NCBI GenBank assembly: GCA_913777465.1
Contig: CAJYRQ010000013.1
Span: 17,579-81,578 of the forward strand
Length of the DNA: 64,000 bases
Source: an uncultured Chryseobacterium sp.
Lineage (GTDB): Bacteria; Bacteroidota; Bacteroidia; Flavobacteriales; Weeksellaceae
Reading direction: 5' to 3'
How positions within the stretch are numbered: position 1 is the first letter of the stretch; each line of letters opens with the position of its first letter. Below the pieces are notes generated by a model. It made no database searches. It was not told where the DNA came from and saw nothing but the letters and a program-made list of their open reading frames with translations. A program made the translations under genes and the position numbers. Below are positions 17,321-26,007 of the stretch, one piece after another.

Positions 17321-17623
17321 ATGGGAAATAAAACGAAAGGTTTATTGGCATTAGTAGGTTTAGGAGCATTAGCATACTGGAAATACAAAAACTCTTCTGA
17401 TGAAGATAAGCAAATGGTAAAAGACAAAATCAATACCGCAAAAGACAACCTGAACAAATGGAGCAACGATATTAAAGACAAAGCGAACAATGTAGCGTCT
17501 CAGGTAAAGGACAAAGCCAACGACGTAGCTTCTCAGGTAAAAGACAAAGCAAGTGATGTAGCATCTCAGGCTCAGGATAAAGCAGATGATCTGAGAAACA
17601 GGACACAGGAAGTTGTAAGCTAA
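17321..17623 (+). CDS. YtxH-like / LEA-like 11-mer repeat protein
   Basis: Small protein of 100 aa. An N-terminal hydrophobic stretch (about 6-20, LLALVGLGALAYWKY) may be a membrane anchor. From about residue 50 there are four consecutive 11-residue repeats of the type DKANDVASQVK (variants DKANNVASQVK, DKASDVASQAQ, DKADDLRNRTQ). At DNA level these are 33-bp near repeats. Such repeats form amphipathic helices as in LEA group 3 and YtxH-type stress proteins. Behind a sigma-54-like site and next to a storage-polymer locus, a stress or stationary-phase role is plausible but not shown. Confidence 0.8.
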   Translation: MGNKTKGLLALVGLGALAYWKYKNSSDEDKQMVKDKINTAKDNLNKWSNDIKDKANNVASQVKDKANDVASQVKDKASDVASQAQDKADDLRNRTQEVVS

Positions 17624-17649
17624 ACAAATTTATTTTAACATTCATATAT

Positions 17650-17686
17650 AAAAGTCATCGTTGTTTTAATTACGATGACTTTTTTA
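17650..17686. terminator. Convergent terminator
   Basis: AAAGTCATCG and CGATGACTTT pair across a 12-base loop followed by a T run. It serves the repeat protein on + and overlaps the stop codon of the methyltransferase on the minus strand. Confidence 0.75.
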
Positions 17687-18467
17687 TGGCTTCAACAGCA
17701 TATACGAGTGGAATTTTATTGCCGAACTGCGGGATTCTCCACTTTCCTTTTTCAAATTCATTTACATGCCGGAAACAGGGATACGGTGAGCAGTCAAATT
17801 CTTTAAACTGTGTGATTTCCATCTGATTCAGAATCAGGTTCTGAAGTACATCGGCGAGAGGATGATTCCACATCACATATTCCTGAACCAGATCGGCCGA
17901 CTGATAAGCATACGTCCCTTCATAAGTTTCGATGATTGGTTTTTCATTAAAATAATTATACTTTATGCCTTCAAAGTCGTCATCAAACATCCATACCACC
18001 GGATGGAATTCTGCCATTACAAATTTTCCTCCCGGCTTTAAAAACCGGTTGATGATTTCAGCCCATTTTTTTAAATCAGGGAGCCAGCCAATGGTTCCGT
18101 AGCTTGTAAAAACCATATCGAATTTACGATCCAGGATATTGGGCAGGTTATATAAATCGGTACAAATAAATTCCGTACTCGTTTCTGCTTTCCGGGCCAG
18201 ATTTTTTGCGGCCTCAATTGCTGTATCGGAAAGATCGACTCCGGTAACCTGAGCCCCCAGTCTTGATAAAGAAATGGAATCCTGGCCGAAATGGCATTGT
18301 AAGTGCAGAATGCTTTTACCGACTATTTCTCCCAAAAGCTCCAATTCTATGGAATTTAATGATGTTCTTCCTTTCAGAAATTCGTCTACAAAGTAAAAAT
18401 CAGATTTCAGATGAGGTTCAACCTTGGCGTTCCAGGATTTTCTGTTGGTTTCAAGATAATTCTCCAT
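17670..18467 (-). CDS. Class I SAM-dependent methyltransferase
   Basis: Methyltransferase of 265 aa with the Rossmann SAM motif I as ILHLQCHFGQDSISLSRLG, motif II acidic VTGVDLSD, and ICTDLYNLP (post-II). HFGQD replaces the more usual GxGxG but is common in this subfamily. The C-terminus has WNHPLADVLQNLI, typical of small-molecule methyltransferases of unknown substrate. It starts 17 bases after the gene at 18485-19216 on the same strand and is probably co-transcribed with it. Confidence 0.88.
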   Translation of the reverse strand: MENYLETNRKSWNAKVEPHLKSDFYFVDEFLKGRTSLNSIELELLGEIVGKSILHLQCHFGQDSISLSRLGAQVTGVDLSDTAIEAAKNLARKAETSTEFICTDLYNLPNILDRKFDMVFTSYGTIGWLPDLKKWAEIINRFLKPGGKFVMAEFHPVVWMFDDDFEGIKYNYFNEKPIIETYEGTYAYQSADLVQEYVMWNHPLADVLQNLILNQMEITQFKEFDCSPYPCFRHVNEFEKGKWRIPQFGNKIPLVYAVEAIKKSS

Positions 18468-18484
18468 GATTAAAGTTTTTTAGA

Positions 18485-19216
18485 TTAATTCCCCTGGATC
18501 ACATAATTTTTCACCAACAGTTTTCTTTCAGGCTTCGCAGAATCATCAGGCCTGAACCATACCTCTACCCTGCTCCCGTAATAATTTCCCCATTCGCCTT
18601 CTTCAACGACAAATATATTGTCTGATTCGAATTCTTCCAGTTCATCCGATGTGTTTTCCACCTCCAGTTGGGTTTCTCTTTTAATCTTTTTTGCAGACAG
18701 CAGCCTGTTGGTCGTCAGATCAAAAAGTTTCAGATAAATTTTCCCTTTTTCAATTTTATTAAGGAATACATCGTATTTATACTGTCCGGGCTGCTGATAA
18801 TTATACAAAAGAACATCCTGGCCTTTTACTTCGACCAGCGGCTTCTCATCCATCCCGATGAAATCCAGTGGCATCTCCACTTTTACATTATTCGGATTTA
18901 CAATATTGCCTTTATATTCTTTATACGGGCTTTTTGGAGTAAGAATGAAGAAAAAAACACAGGCGATAAAAGTAAATACTACGGAAAGTATGATCTGAAC
19001 AAAGCCTTCTTTAAAGCGCTTTTTGAATAATTTTGAAATTCCCAGAAGCGTGTAAACCAAACCGGTACACAATGGAATAATAAAACATAAATTCCAAACG
19101 GTTTTCGTAACGGGAAGAATCCACATCAATAACCAGAAGAAGATACTGATGGCCGTAATAAAAAAAGGAGCAGACCATTTCCCGTTGATGATTTTGAGAA
19201 TAAATGATTTTATCAT
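18485..19216 (-). CDS. Hypothetical membrane protein
   Basis: Protein of 243 aa from the ATG at 19216 (MIKSFILKIINGKW). A longer reading from 19330 would overlap the upstream gene and adds an unlikely basic stretch, so it is rejected. There are three hydrophobic segments (about 14-34, 38-58 and 68-92) and then a soluble domain of about 145 residues. I recognise no family. It lies between a PH/SHOCT-domain gene and a methyltransferase, all on the minus strand. Confidence 0.72.
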   Translation of the reverse strand: MIKSFILKIINGKWSAPFFITAISIFFWLLMWILPVTKTVWNLCFIIPLCTGLVYTLLGISKLFKKRFKEGFVQIILSVVFTFIACVFFFILTPKSPYKEYKGNIVNPNNVKVEMPLDFIGMDEKPLVEVKGQDVLLYNYQQPGQYKYDVFLNKIEKGKIYLKLFDLTTNRLLSAKKIKRETQLEVENTSDELEEFESDNIFVVEEGEWGNYYGSRVEVWFRPDDSAKPERKLLVKNYVIQGN

Positions 19217-19271
19217 AATTAACTTAGTGATTTTCTTTTTGAATTGTTTAATTGGATTGTGTCCGGCAGTT

Positions 19272-20210
19272 TTATAGCCTTTCGAGCAGTTTCCTTTTCT
19301 GTTCGGCAAACTCCTGTTCCGTGAGAACACCCAGCTCTTTTAATTTACCCAGCTTTTCCAGCTGTTGGATAATGACCTCCGCTGACTCTTTTTTTTCACC
19401 GGATATATTTTGAGGGCTTGTTTCAGGGCTGCTTTTCTGCTGGAACGGCGATTCCTGATCCGGCAGGTTATAAAGATCAAAAGAGGAAGCCTGAATTCGT
19501 TGTTGTTGTTGTTGTTGTTGTTGTTGTGAAGCGGACTGGCCTGCATAGCCATTCAGATACTGACTGAAAGCGCTGCTGAACTTTCTGCCGTCGCTTTTAT
19601 TATGAAGCCTGAATTCTGCTGAAGAACCGTTTTTAGAAATAATTCTCAGGGTCGAATACAGAAGGCTTTCCACATGATCAACCGAACGGATATTGTGATA
19701 TGGATATTCATCGATCTGCACATTTCCCAAAATTTTCTTGTCGATGAAAACCACTCTCTTATAAGTGGAAAAAATAAGCCCTTCTGTTTTTCCGGGGATG
19801 GTTAATGCTTCTGCAATGGCAATAAGTTTTTCATCCCTTTCTAAAATATTAATCAGTTCTTTTACTTCACCATTCGCCAGAATACTTAATCTCGCATTCA
19901 GGGCAACAATCTGATCCTGAATTTCATCGAACCTCGTCGGTGTACCGCCAAATCCGAAAGTCGGCGCTCCGGTATTCTGAAAACTTGAAGAGTGGGTGTT
20001 TTCAGAGACCCCGATTTTTCCCTGAAGGATAATTCCTCGAATCTCAGCAAGAAAAAACTGATTAAGATTACTGATGACGTCTTTGTTGAGGGCAGCAGCT
20101 CGGTTCAGACAGCTGTTGCACAGCAAATGCCCGTCTGCCAGTTTATTTTCACCTGCTGCCGTATCCATTAAGGTTAATGGGTTACCGCATAATCCGCAAA
20201 TTGTATTCAT
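19272..20210 (-). CDS. Zinc-ribbon / PH-like / SHOCT-domain protein with a polyglutamine tract
   Basis: Protein of 312 aa in three parts. N-terminal treble-clef-like ribbon: CGLCG at 5-9 and CNSC later. The middle resembles a bacterial PH domain (GLIFSTYKRVVFIDKK through NIRSVDHVESLLYSTLRI). The C-terminal 30 residues form a SHOCT motif (LGVLTEQEFAEQKRKLLERL). Between them lies a run of nine glutamines encoded by nine CAA codons. SHOCT domains are short oligomerisation or membrane-targeting tails. The function is unknown; the neighbour downstream is a membrane protein. Confidence 0.78.
   Translation of the reverse strand: MNTICGLCGNPLTLMDTAAGENKLADGHLLCNSCLNRAAALNKDVISNLNQFFLAEIRGIILQGKIGVSENTHSSSFQNTGAPTFGFGGTPTRFDEIQDQIVALNARLSILANGEVKELINILERDEKLIAIAEALTIPGKTEGLIFSTYKRVVFIDKKILGNVQIDEYPYHNIRSVDHVESLLYSTLRIISKNGSSAEFRLHNKSDGRKFSSAFSQYLNGYAGQSASQQQQQQQQQRIQASSFDLYNLPDQESPFQQKSSPETSPQNISGEKKESAEVIIQQLEKLGKLKELGVLTEQEFAEQKRKLLERL
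19500..19526. repeat. (TTG)9 trinucleotide microsatellite
   Basis: Nine uninterrupted TTG units on +, read as nine CAA glutamine codons in the SHOCT protein. Length change would alter the polyglutamine linker without shifting the frame. Confidence 0.95.
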
Positions 20211-20385
20211 ACATTATTAGTTTTAAGTTTTTCAGTTACAAATTACAAAATCATTTTGTTTTTTAAGGCTTTGAAGAAAATAAGCAATTTTCAGATGGGC
20301 GGCTGACTGTATGATCAACCGTAAAAACTTCACCATATCTAATCGCAGCTGCTTCAAACCTGGATTATTTTATTTAAAATTCTCT

Positions 20386-21033
20386 TCAATGTTCCTTCTC
20401 TATCACAATGGAGGTGTAAAAACTGTGTATTTTCCAGCCCAAAAATTCATATAAAAGTTTTCCCTGCCCGGTAGCCACCAGGAAATTTTCCGAAACTCCT
20501 TTTAATGCTGCCATACGATGAAGCTCTTTTATAATCTGAGTGGCCAGCCCTTTCCGCTGATGTTCTTTTTCCGTTTTTATACGGTCATAAATGGCAAGTC
20601 CGTCTACAATAATCAATCGCCCTATGGCCGCCTCTTCTTTATTCCCGCTATTGATTCTTGCAACAAAAACATCAGGCTTTTGCTGAAAAATTTCCATTGA
20701 ATAGCCCACCGGTAGCGGTTTTTCCGGAACCATCATTTTTTCCGGACCGTACATCATATAACCCTGCGGCTGAATTTTCCACCGATTGGGAATAAGTCTG
20801 CTGAATTCTTCCGGATGTGCGCAGACCTTCAGATAGATCCACGGCTCACGGATGGATTCTGCAAGGCTGATAAAATCTTCATTTACCTGTGGAAATACAT
20901 ATCTGACTTTTTGCTCTTCATCTCCTACAAGAACCCTGTATCCGGATTTCCAGGCTTCCGGCAAAGGCTTGTCTCTCGAAACAGACCAGCCTTTAAGCCA
21001 TTTTTCCAAAAGATCTTCCGGAACCTGATTCAT
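20386..21033 (-). CDS. GNAT-family N-acetyltransferase
   Basis: Acetyl-CoA-dependent acetyltransferase of 215 aa. The GNAT fold is in the C-terminal half: a beta-strand VARINSGNKEEAAIGRLIIVDGLAIYDRIKTE and the acetyl-CoA loop EKEHQRKGLATQIIKEL (Q/RxxGxG/A type: QRKGLA), then FLVATGQGKLLYEFLGW. The N-terminal about 100 residues are an extra domain seen in some GNATs. Its ATG overlaps the hisS stop by one base (TAATG), so translation is coupled to hisS. The substrate is unknown. Confidence 0.87.
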   Translation of the reverse strand: MNQVPEDLLEKWLKGWSVSRDKPLPEAWKSGYRVLVGDEEQKVRYVFPQVNEDFISLAESIREPWIYLKVCAHPEEFSRLIPNRWKIQPQGYMMYGPEKMMVPEKPLPVGYSMEIFQQKPDVFVARINSGNKEEAAIGRLIIVDGLAIYDRIKTEKEHQRKGLATQIIKELHRMAALKGVSENFLVATGQGKLLYEFLGWKIHSFYTSIVIEKEH

Positions 21034-22385
21034 TATTTATTTAAAAAATCTTCTAAAGAAACAGTCTTTTGTTCTCCGGCTTTAAGGTCTTTATAGGTTA
21101 CTGTCCCGTTTTTGATTTCTTCTTCCCCTAAGAAGACAAGTTTGCTGATGCCTTTCTTTTCGGCGTAGGTAAACTGTTTTCCGATCTTAGCATTTTCAGG
21201 ATAGATCTCAGCAGAAATCCCTTTTTCCCTCAGTTGTCTGATGATTTTTAAAGCCTCAAGGGCTTCCTCTCCTCCGAAATTGGCAAACAGGTATTCAATT
21301 TTGGATGCTGCTTCTTCCGGGAAAAGTCCCAGTTCTTCCATTACCAGGTAAATCCGGTCGAGTCCGAAAGAAATCCCGATTCCCGGGATATTTTTCACAC
21401 CGAAAACTTCTGTAAGATTATCATATCTTCCGCCGCCGCCGATGGAACCCATCTGCACTTCATCTGCCTTCACTTCGAAAATGGCGCCGGTATAATAATC
21501 CAGACCTCTGGCTAAGGTAATATCAAACCTGAGGTTCTGAATATCCACTCCAAGGTTTAAAGATTGGGTAATAACGGTTTCCAGTTCTTCCACTCCCTTC
21601 AGTCCGGTTTCATTTCCGGCAAACTTTTCTTTCAGCTGAAGCAGGTTTTCCAGTGCATCATCCGATTGGGTAAACAGGAAATCCAGTTTATCAATGGATT
21701 CCCGGGTGATTCCGCGTTCCAGCAATTCTTTTACGACCCCTTCTTTCCCGATTTTGTCCAGCTTATCCAAAGCTACGGTAAAATCGATCAGCTTATCGGT
21801 AATTCCTGCGAATTCTGCCAATCCGGAAAGAATCTTCCGGTTGTTGATGTGAATGGTTACGGAAACGCCAAGCTCTGTAAATGACTTCAGATACAATTGA
21901 ATAAGATCTACTTCCTGCAAAAGGCTTTCACTTCCTACCACATCGGCATCACACTGATAAAACTCCCTGAATCTGCCTTTTTGAGGACGATCGGCCCTCC
22001 ATACCGGCTGGATCTGGTAACGCTTGAAAGGAAAAGTAAGCTGGTTGTGGTTCATGGCCACGAACCTTGCAAAAGGTACGGTAAGGTCGTAACGAAGGGC
22101 TTTATCTGAAATCTGGGAAGTAAGTTTCTGCTGGCTTTTATTTTCCCAATCTTGCTGATTCACTTTTGAAGTATAATCCCCTGAATTTAAAATCTTAAAG
22201 ATCAGCCGGTCTCCTTCTTCTCCGTATTTTCCCGTCAAGGTAGAAAGATTTTCAAAGCTTGGGGTTTCCAGCGGCTGAAAACCGAAGAGTTCAAAGTTTC
22301 TCTGTAAGGTATTGATGATGTATCTTCTTCGGGAAACTTCCAATGCGGTAAAATCTCTCGTTCCTTTTGCTAAGCCTGGTTTCAT
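21033..22385 (-). CDS. hisS: Histidyl-tRNA synthetase
   Basis: Class II aminoacyl-tRNA synthetase that charges tRNA-His. At 450 aa it has normal length. Motif 1 lies near [11 protein letters not shown], motif 2 as [15 protein letters not shown], the histidine-specific loop as [13 protein letters not shown], and motif 3 as [10 protein letters not shown]. The C-terminal anticodon-binding domain covers about 355-450. It has its own candidate promoter and is followed, with a one-base overlap, by a GNAT gene. Confidence 0.97.
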   Translation of the reverse strand: MKPGLAKGTRDFTALEVSRRRYIINTLQRNFELFGFQPLETPSFENLSTLTGKYGEEGDRLIFKILNSGDYTSKVNQQDWENKSQQKLTSQISDKALRYDLTVPFARFVAMNHNQLTFPFKRYQIQPVWRADRPQKGRFREFYQCDADVVGSESLLQEVDLIQLYLKSFTELGVSVTIHINNRKILSGLAEFAGITDKLIDFTVALDKLDKIGKEGVVKELLERGITRESIDKLDFLFTQSDDALENLLQLKEKFAGNETGLKGVEELETVITQSLNLGVDIQNLRFDITLARGLDYYTGAIFEVKADEVQMGSIGGGGRYDNLTEVFGVKNIPGIGISFGLDRIYLVMEELGLFPEEAASKIEYLFANFGGEEALEALKIIRQLREKGISAEIYPENAKIGKQFTYAEKKGISKLVFLGEEEIKNGTVTYKDLKAGEQKTVSLEDFLNK

Positions 22386-22423
22386 TTTATAATAGATAAA
22401 TGATGATTAATATTTGTAAGCAG

Positions 22424-22431
22424 CAAAAATA
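22424..22431 (-). promoter_or_regulatory. hisS promoter -7 box
   Basis: On the minus strand TATTTTTG, a TAnnTTTG match about 38 bases before the hisS ATG. A TTTG 23 bases further upstream could be the -33 element. Confidence 0.5.
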
Positions 22432-22462
22432 AGGAATTGAGCCGACTTTTAAGACAAACAAA

Positions 22463-22489
22463 AAGCCGGAGCACCATAATCTCCGGCTT
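22463..22489 (-). terminator. Terminator after the ssb-HRDC pair
   Basis: AAGCCGGAG and CTCCGGCTT pair across a 9-base loop, with a T run on the minus strand. It separates the ssb/HRDC transcript from hisS. Confidence 0.82.
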
Positions 22490-22532
22490 CGGGTAAAAAT
22501 AATAATCCCTTCACTTGTGTTTCTGCGTCAAA

Positions 22533-22985
22533 TCAAATGCTTTCCAGAAGCTCCAGGATTTCTTCGCCATAATTTTCGATCTTATGTTTTCCAAAACCTT
22601 TAATATCCAGAAGCTCTTCTTTCTTTGCCGGTTTGTATTTGGCTACTGACAAGAGTTCCTTGTTGGTAGCGATAAAATAGGACGGCAGATTCTGCTCTTT
22701 GGCTTTTTCAGATCGCCAGTATTTCAGGGCCTCCAGGATTGCTGTTTCATCGGAAGTCAAGGCATCGTCTTCTGCAGAATATTTTACATGTTTCGGCTCT
22801 TTTACAGAATCCTTTGCGATCTTTATTTCGTCGAAATACATCACTACGGACCAATAGTTTTCATCATTTACAAATGCCGTTTCCACTTTGATGATTTCGT
22901 GCGACTCCAGAAAAGCATCGAGCATTCTCTGATCTTTATGAAGGAATTCTTCATTTATTCTTATTTTAAAAACTTTTACTTTCAT
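22533..22985 (-). CDS. HRDC-domain protein
   Basis: Stand-alone HRDC protein of 150 aa. The N-terminal half is a small unassigned domain (KVFKIRINEEFLHKDQ). The C-terminal half (about 80-150) is a helicase-and-RNaseD-C-terminal domain: LPSYFIATNKELLSVAKYKPAKKEELLDIKGFGKHKIENYG would be its core, with the helix-hairpin IKGFGKHKIENYG. HRDC domains bind nucleic acid. It starts 17 bases after ssb on the same strand, so a DNA-repair or recombination role with that SSB is plausible. A separate RecQ at 50.6-52.8 kb already has its own HRDC. Confidence 0.82.
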   Translation of the reverse strand: MKVKVFKIRINEEFLHKDQRMLDAFLESHEIIKVETAFVNDENYWSVVMYFDEIKIAKDSVKEPKHVKYSAEDDALTSDETAILEALKYWRSEKAKEQNLPSYFIATNKELLSVAKYKPAKKEELLDIKGFGKHKIENYGEEILELLESI

Positions 22986-23002
22986 GGCAGTACTTTTTAT
23001 GG

Positions 23003-23335
23003 TTATTTGCCTCCCAATAAGAGGATTTCTTCTACCCGGATCTCGGTAATGAATCTCTTCACGCCGTCTTTATCGTCATAAGAACGGTAAGTAAGTTTTC
23101 CTTCTATTGCAAGTTCTTTTCCTTTCGGGGCATATTTCTGAAGGATTTCCGCCGTTTTCCCGAAGGCAACCAGATTGTGCCATTGGGTCTCTTCTACTTT
23201 CTCTCCTTTTGCATTCGTATAATGATCGCTGGTAGCGAGAGATACGCTGGCTTTTGAGGTTCCGTTTTCAAAGTTGATTACTTCTACTTCTTTTCCTGTG
23301 TGCCCGATGAGTGTAATTTTGTTTCTTAGTGACAT
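23003..23335 (-). CDS. ssb: Single-stranded DNA-binding protein, short form
   Basis: OB-fold SSB of 110 aa starting MSLRNKITLIGHTGKEVEV and containing ETQWHNLVAFGKTAEI, both typical. It ends at VEEILLLGGK, directly after the OB fold. The glycine-rich linker and acidic DDDIPF-type tail that recruit partner proteins are absent. The flavobacterial housekeeping SSB is usually longer, so this may be an accessory copy. It is followed by the HRDC gene in one operon. Confidence 0.9.
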   Translation of the reverse strand: MSLRNKITLIGHTGKEVEVINFENGTSKASVSLATSDHYTNAKGEKVEETQWHNLVAFGKTAEILQKYAPKGKELAIEGKLTYRSYDDKDGVKRFITEIRVEEILLLGGK

Positions 23336-23462
23336 AATGTGTAATTTTTAAAGTTAATATTCAGATCAGAGACGTTCACTGCTTTCTCAAATCTCTGTTG
23401 CAAAGATTGCCAGATTCCACTGCCTGAGTCGGGAGAAAATTATTTAAATTCGTTTGTAGTCG

Positions 23463-23491
23463 TTTGTAAACGGATAAAATCCGTATATTTG
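23463..23491 (+). promoter_or_regulatory. Promoter of the HPP gene with a palindrome in the spacer
   Basis: TTTG at 23463-23466 and TATATTTG at 23484-23491 match the -33 and -7 elements, 17 bases apart. The spacer holds the inverted repeat ACGGAT-AAA-ATCCGT (23470-23484), a possible operator. The -7 box ends 5 bases before the ATG, so the transcript may be leaderless. Confidence 0.55.
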
Positions 23492-23496
23492 AAGAT

Positions 23497-24099
23497 ATGA
23501 AGAAGACGATAAAAAGAACATACCGGGTTTCCAAATATGTGATTTACCGGGAAACGCTGGTAGACTGGAAAGAACATTTCTGGTCGTTCCTGGGTGCATT
23601 TTTCGGCATCGGGATTATTGCTTTTATCCAGTCGCACAGTCTTTCGGAAACGGAGAATATTTTTCTTATCGGTTCCTTCGGCGCTTCGAGCGTATTGATT
23701 TACGGTGCTATCCAGAGTCCTTTGGCCCAGCCGCGCAATCTTATCGGCGGGCATTTGCTTTCAGCTTTAGTGGGCGTTACCGTTTATAAAATCGTTCCGG
23801 ATATTATCTGGCTTTCCGCACCTTTAGCCGTTGCTCTTTCAATCGTCCTGATGCAGTACACCAAAACGCTGCATCCACCCGGGGGTGCCACCGCATTGAT
23901 TGCCGTAAGCTCTACAGGGAAAATTCCTGAACTGGGCTTCTGGTATGTCCTGTCGCCTGTACTGTCAGGCTGTCTGATTTTACTGCTTGTGGCACTCTTT
24001 TTCAATAATATAACACCTAACCGAAGCTACCCGGCGCATAACCGGCTGATGAAACTTCTCAGAAAAAAACACACTCACCCTCACCAACTGAAAAAATAA
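23497..24099 (+). CDS. HPP family membrane protein
   Basis: Integral membrane protein of 200 aa with four hydrophobic segments (about 30-48, 55-70, 85-115 and 150-168) and the family-naming motif in KTLHPPGGATALIA at about residues 124-137. Members have been linked to nitrite transport in plastids and cyanobacteria, but the bacterial role is mostly unknown. The following zinc-ribbon gene starts 3 bases after its stop, so they form an operon. Confidence 0.9.
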   Translation: MKKTIKRTYRVSKYVIYRETLVDWKEHFWSFLGAFFGIGIIAFIQSHSLSETENIFLIGSFGASSVLIYGAIQSPLAQPRNLIGGHLLSALVGVTVYKIVPDIIWLSAPLAVALSIVLMQYTKTLHPPGGATALIAVSSTGKIPELGFWYVLSPVLSGCLILLLVALFFNNITPNRSYPAHNRLMKLLRKKHTHPHQLKK

Positions 24100-24101
24100 A
24101 A

Positions 24102-24449
24102 ATGATGGAATGTATCGAATGCGGCGAAAAAATTATCGGAAGATCAGACAAAAAATTTTGCAATGATGCCTGCCGGAATGCCTACAACAACAAACAGAAT
24201 AAGGATTCCAACAACCTGATGCGGAATGTGAATAACAAGCTCCGCAGGAACTACAGGATCCTGACAGAAGTAAATACCGACGGTAAGACAAAAATTACAA
24301 AGTCTAGGCTTGATGGCTTGGGTTTTGATTTTGAGTATTTCACCAATCTGAAGGTTTATAAAAATGGATCCGAATATAAATTCATCTACGATTATGGCTA
24401 TAAACTTCTGGATGACGACTTTGTCCTGATTGTAAAAAATCAGTCGTGA
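24102..24449 (+). CDS. Hypothetical zinc-ribbon protein
   Basis: Protein of 115 aa with an N-terminal zinc ribbon: CIECG followed by CNDAC, in the arrangement CxxC-x13-CxxxC with KKFCNDACRNAYNNK. This resembles small DUF2116/CGNR-like ribbons. The rest is a basic middle and a beta-rich C-terminal part (YKNGSEYKFIYDYGYKLL). It directly follows the HPP gene. There are two adjacent ATGs (24102 and 24105); either could be used. Confidence 0.75.
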   Translation: MMECIECGEKIIGRSDKKFCNDACRNAYNNKQNKDSNNLMRNVNNKLRRNYRILTEVNTDGKTKITKSRLDGLGFDFEYFTNLKVYKNGSEYKFIYDYGYKLLDDDFVLIVKNQS

Positions 24450-24469
24450 AATCTCCTTAATACTGAAAC

Positions 24470-25375
24470 ATGAAAGAAACTGTCCTGATTACCGGAGCCA
24501 ACGGATTAATTGCCAAAGAATTATCAAAAAGACTTGAAAAAGAATATACTGTCCGTTTTTTAACTCGGAAGAAAAAGCATAACAGTGAATTTGAATGGGA
24601 CCTTAAAAATGGTACCGTTGATGAAGCTGCATTTGAAAACATTTCGCATGTCATCCATTTGGCCGGAGCCGGAGTTGCCGAAAAGAGATGGACCGATGAA
24701 AGAAAAAAAGAAATTATCTCAAGCCGGGTAGATTCTGCCCGGCTGATTCTGAAAACCTTACAGAAGAATAACCAAAAGTTGAAATCCTTTGTTTCCGCTT
24801 CCGGAATCAACTATTACGGTACCGAAACCACCGAAAAAATATTTACCGAAGAGGACGGACCGGGAAATGACTTTCTGAGTAAAGTCACCGTTATCTGGGA
24901 ACAGGCTGCCGACGAATTTAAAAACAAACAGGCTGCGGAACGGGTCGTAAAAATGAGGACGGGTGTTGTTCTTTCTGAAAAAGAAGGTGCCCTGAAAAAA
25001 ATGCTTCCGACCATAAAGGCTGGCATCGGATCTCCGCTGGGTACAGGAAAACAATATATGCCCTGGATTCATATTCACGACATCTGCTCGATGTATGAAT
25101 TTGCCCTGAAAAATCCTGAACTACAAGGCGCTTTCAATGCGGTTGCTCCCGAGCATGCTACTAACAGGGACCTGACGGAAAAAGCTGCGCAGGTGCTGAA
25201 AAAACCTTTATTTATGCCTAACGTCCCGGGATTTATCCTGAAGCTGATCTTCGGCGAGCTATCGGTAGCGGTTCTGGAAGGTTCAAGGGCTTCCTGTGAA
25301 AAGATACAAAGCGCAGGATTTCAGTTTAAATTCCCTCACCTGACGGAAGCATTGAAAGACTTATTAAAAAATTAA
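24470..25375 (+). CDS. TIGR01777-family NAD(P)-dependent epimerase
   Basis: Extended SDR protein (301 aa) of the TIGR01777/SDR39U1 type. The NAD-binding loop TGANGLIAKELSKRL is at residues 6-20, HLAGAGVAEKRW is the second family signature, and VSASGINYYGT holds the Ser and Tyr of the catalytic site. The C-terminal DUF1731 part covers about 245-301 (PNVPGFILKLIFGELS). The substrate is unknown. It is followed after 19 bases by a NUDIX gene. Confidence 0.92.
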   Translation: MKETVLITGANGLIAKELSKRLEKEYTVRFLTRKKKHNSEFEWDLKNGTVDEAAFENISHVIHLAGAGVAEKRWTDERKKEIISSRVDSARLILKTLQKNNQKLKSFVSASGINYYGTETTEKIFTEEDGPGNDFLSKVTVIWEQAADEFKNKQAAERVVKMRTGVVLSEKEGALKKMLPTIKAGIGSPLGTGKQYMPWIHIHDICSMYEFALKNPELQGAFNAVAPEHATNRDLTEKAAQVLKKPLFMPNVPGFILKLIFGELSVAVLEGSRASCEKIQSAGFQFKFPHLTEALKDLLKN

Positions 25376-25394
25376 AAATCAGATTATCCAGATT

Positions 25395-25976
25395 ATGCAC
25401 GATACAAAAGTGACTATAGAAAAAACGGAGATTTTGTCCGACAATTGGTATACGCTGAAGAAAGTAACGTTCAGTATCAGGAAAAAAGACGGAACATTTG
25501 AACAGCAGAGCCGCGAGGCCTATGACCGGGGAAATGGTGCCGTTATTCTTTTATATAACAAAAAAGAGGAAAAGGTGATTTTAACGCAACAGTTCCGGCT
25601 GCCCACTTTTATCAACGGAAATGCATCGGGTATGATGATTGAAGCCTGTGCGGGTCTCCTGGACAACGACAATCCGGAAGAATGCATCAAAAGAGAAACC
25701 GAAGAAGAAACCGGCTACAAAATTTCCCACGTAGAAAAAATATTTGAAGCCTATATGTCGCCGGGATCCGTAACGGAGATCCTCCACTTTTTCATTGCGG
25801 AATATTCGGAAGAGCTGAAAATCAACGATGGCGGCGGACTTGCAGATGAAGGCGAAGACATCGAAGTGCTGGAACTCCCGTTTGATCAGACATTAACCAT
25901 GATCGATTCGGGAGAGATTAGAGATGCCAAAACCATCATGCTGCTTCAGCACCTGAGAATAAAAAATATTTTATAA
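25395..25976 (+). CDS. NUDIX hydrolase, NudK-like
   Basis: Nucleoside-diphosphate-sugar hydrolase of 193 aa. The Nudix box is clear as GLLDNDNPEECIKRETEEET at about 86-105 with REx2EE in RETEEE. The layout, with FRLPTFINGNASG upstream and VTEILHFFIAEYSE downstream, resembles GDP-mannose or ADP-ribose pyrophosphatases (NudK/NudF). It probably shares a transcript with the SDR gene before it. Confidence 0.92.
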   Translation: MHDTKVTIEKTEILSDNWYTLKKVTFSIRKKDGTFEQQSREAYDRGNGAVILLYNKKEEKVILTQQFRLPTFINGNASGMMIEACAGLLDNDNPEECIKRETEEETGYKISHVEKIFEAYMSPGSVTEILHFFIAEYSEELKINDGGGLADEGEDIEVLELPFDQTLTMIDSGEIRDAKTIMLLQHLRIKNIL

Positions 25977-26007
25977 ATTCAACCGTTCTTATTATAAATC
26001 CTATCCA

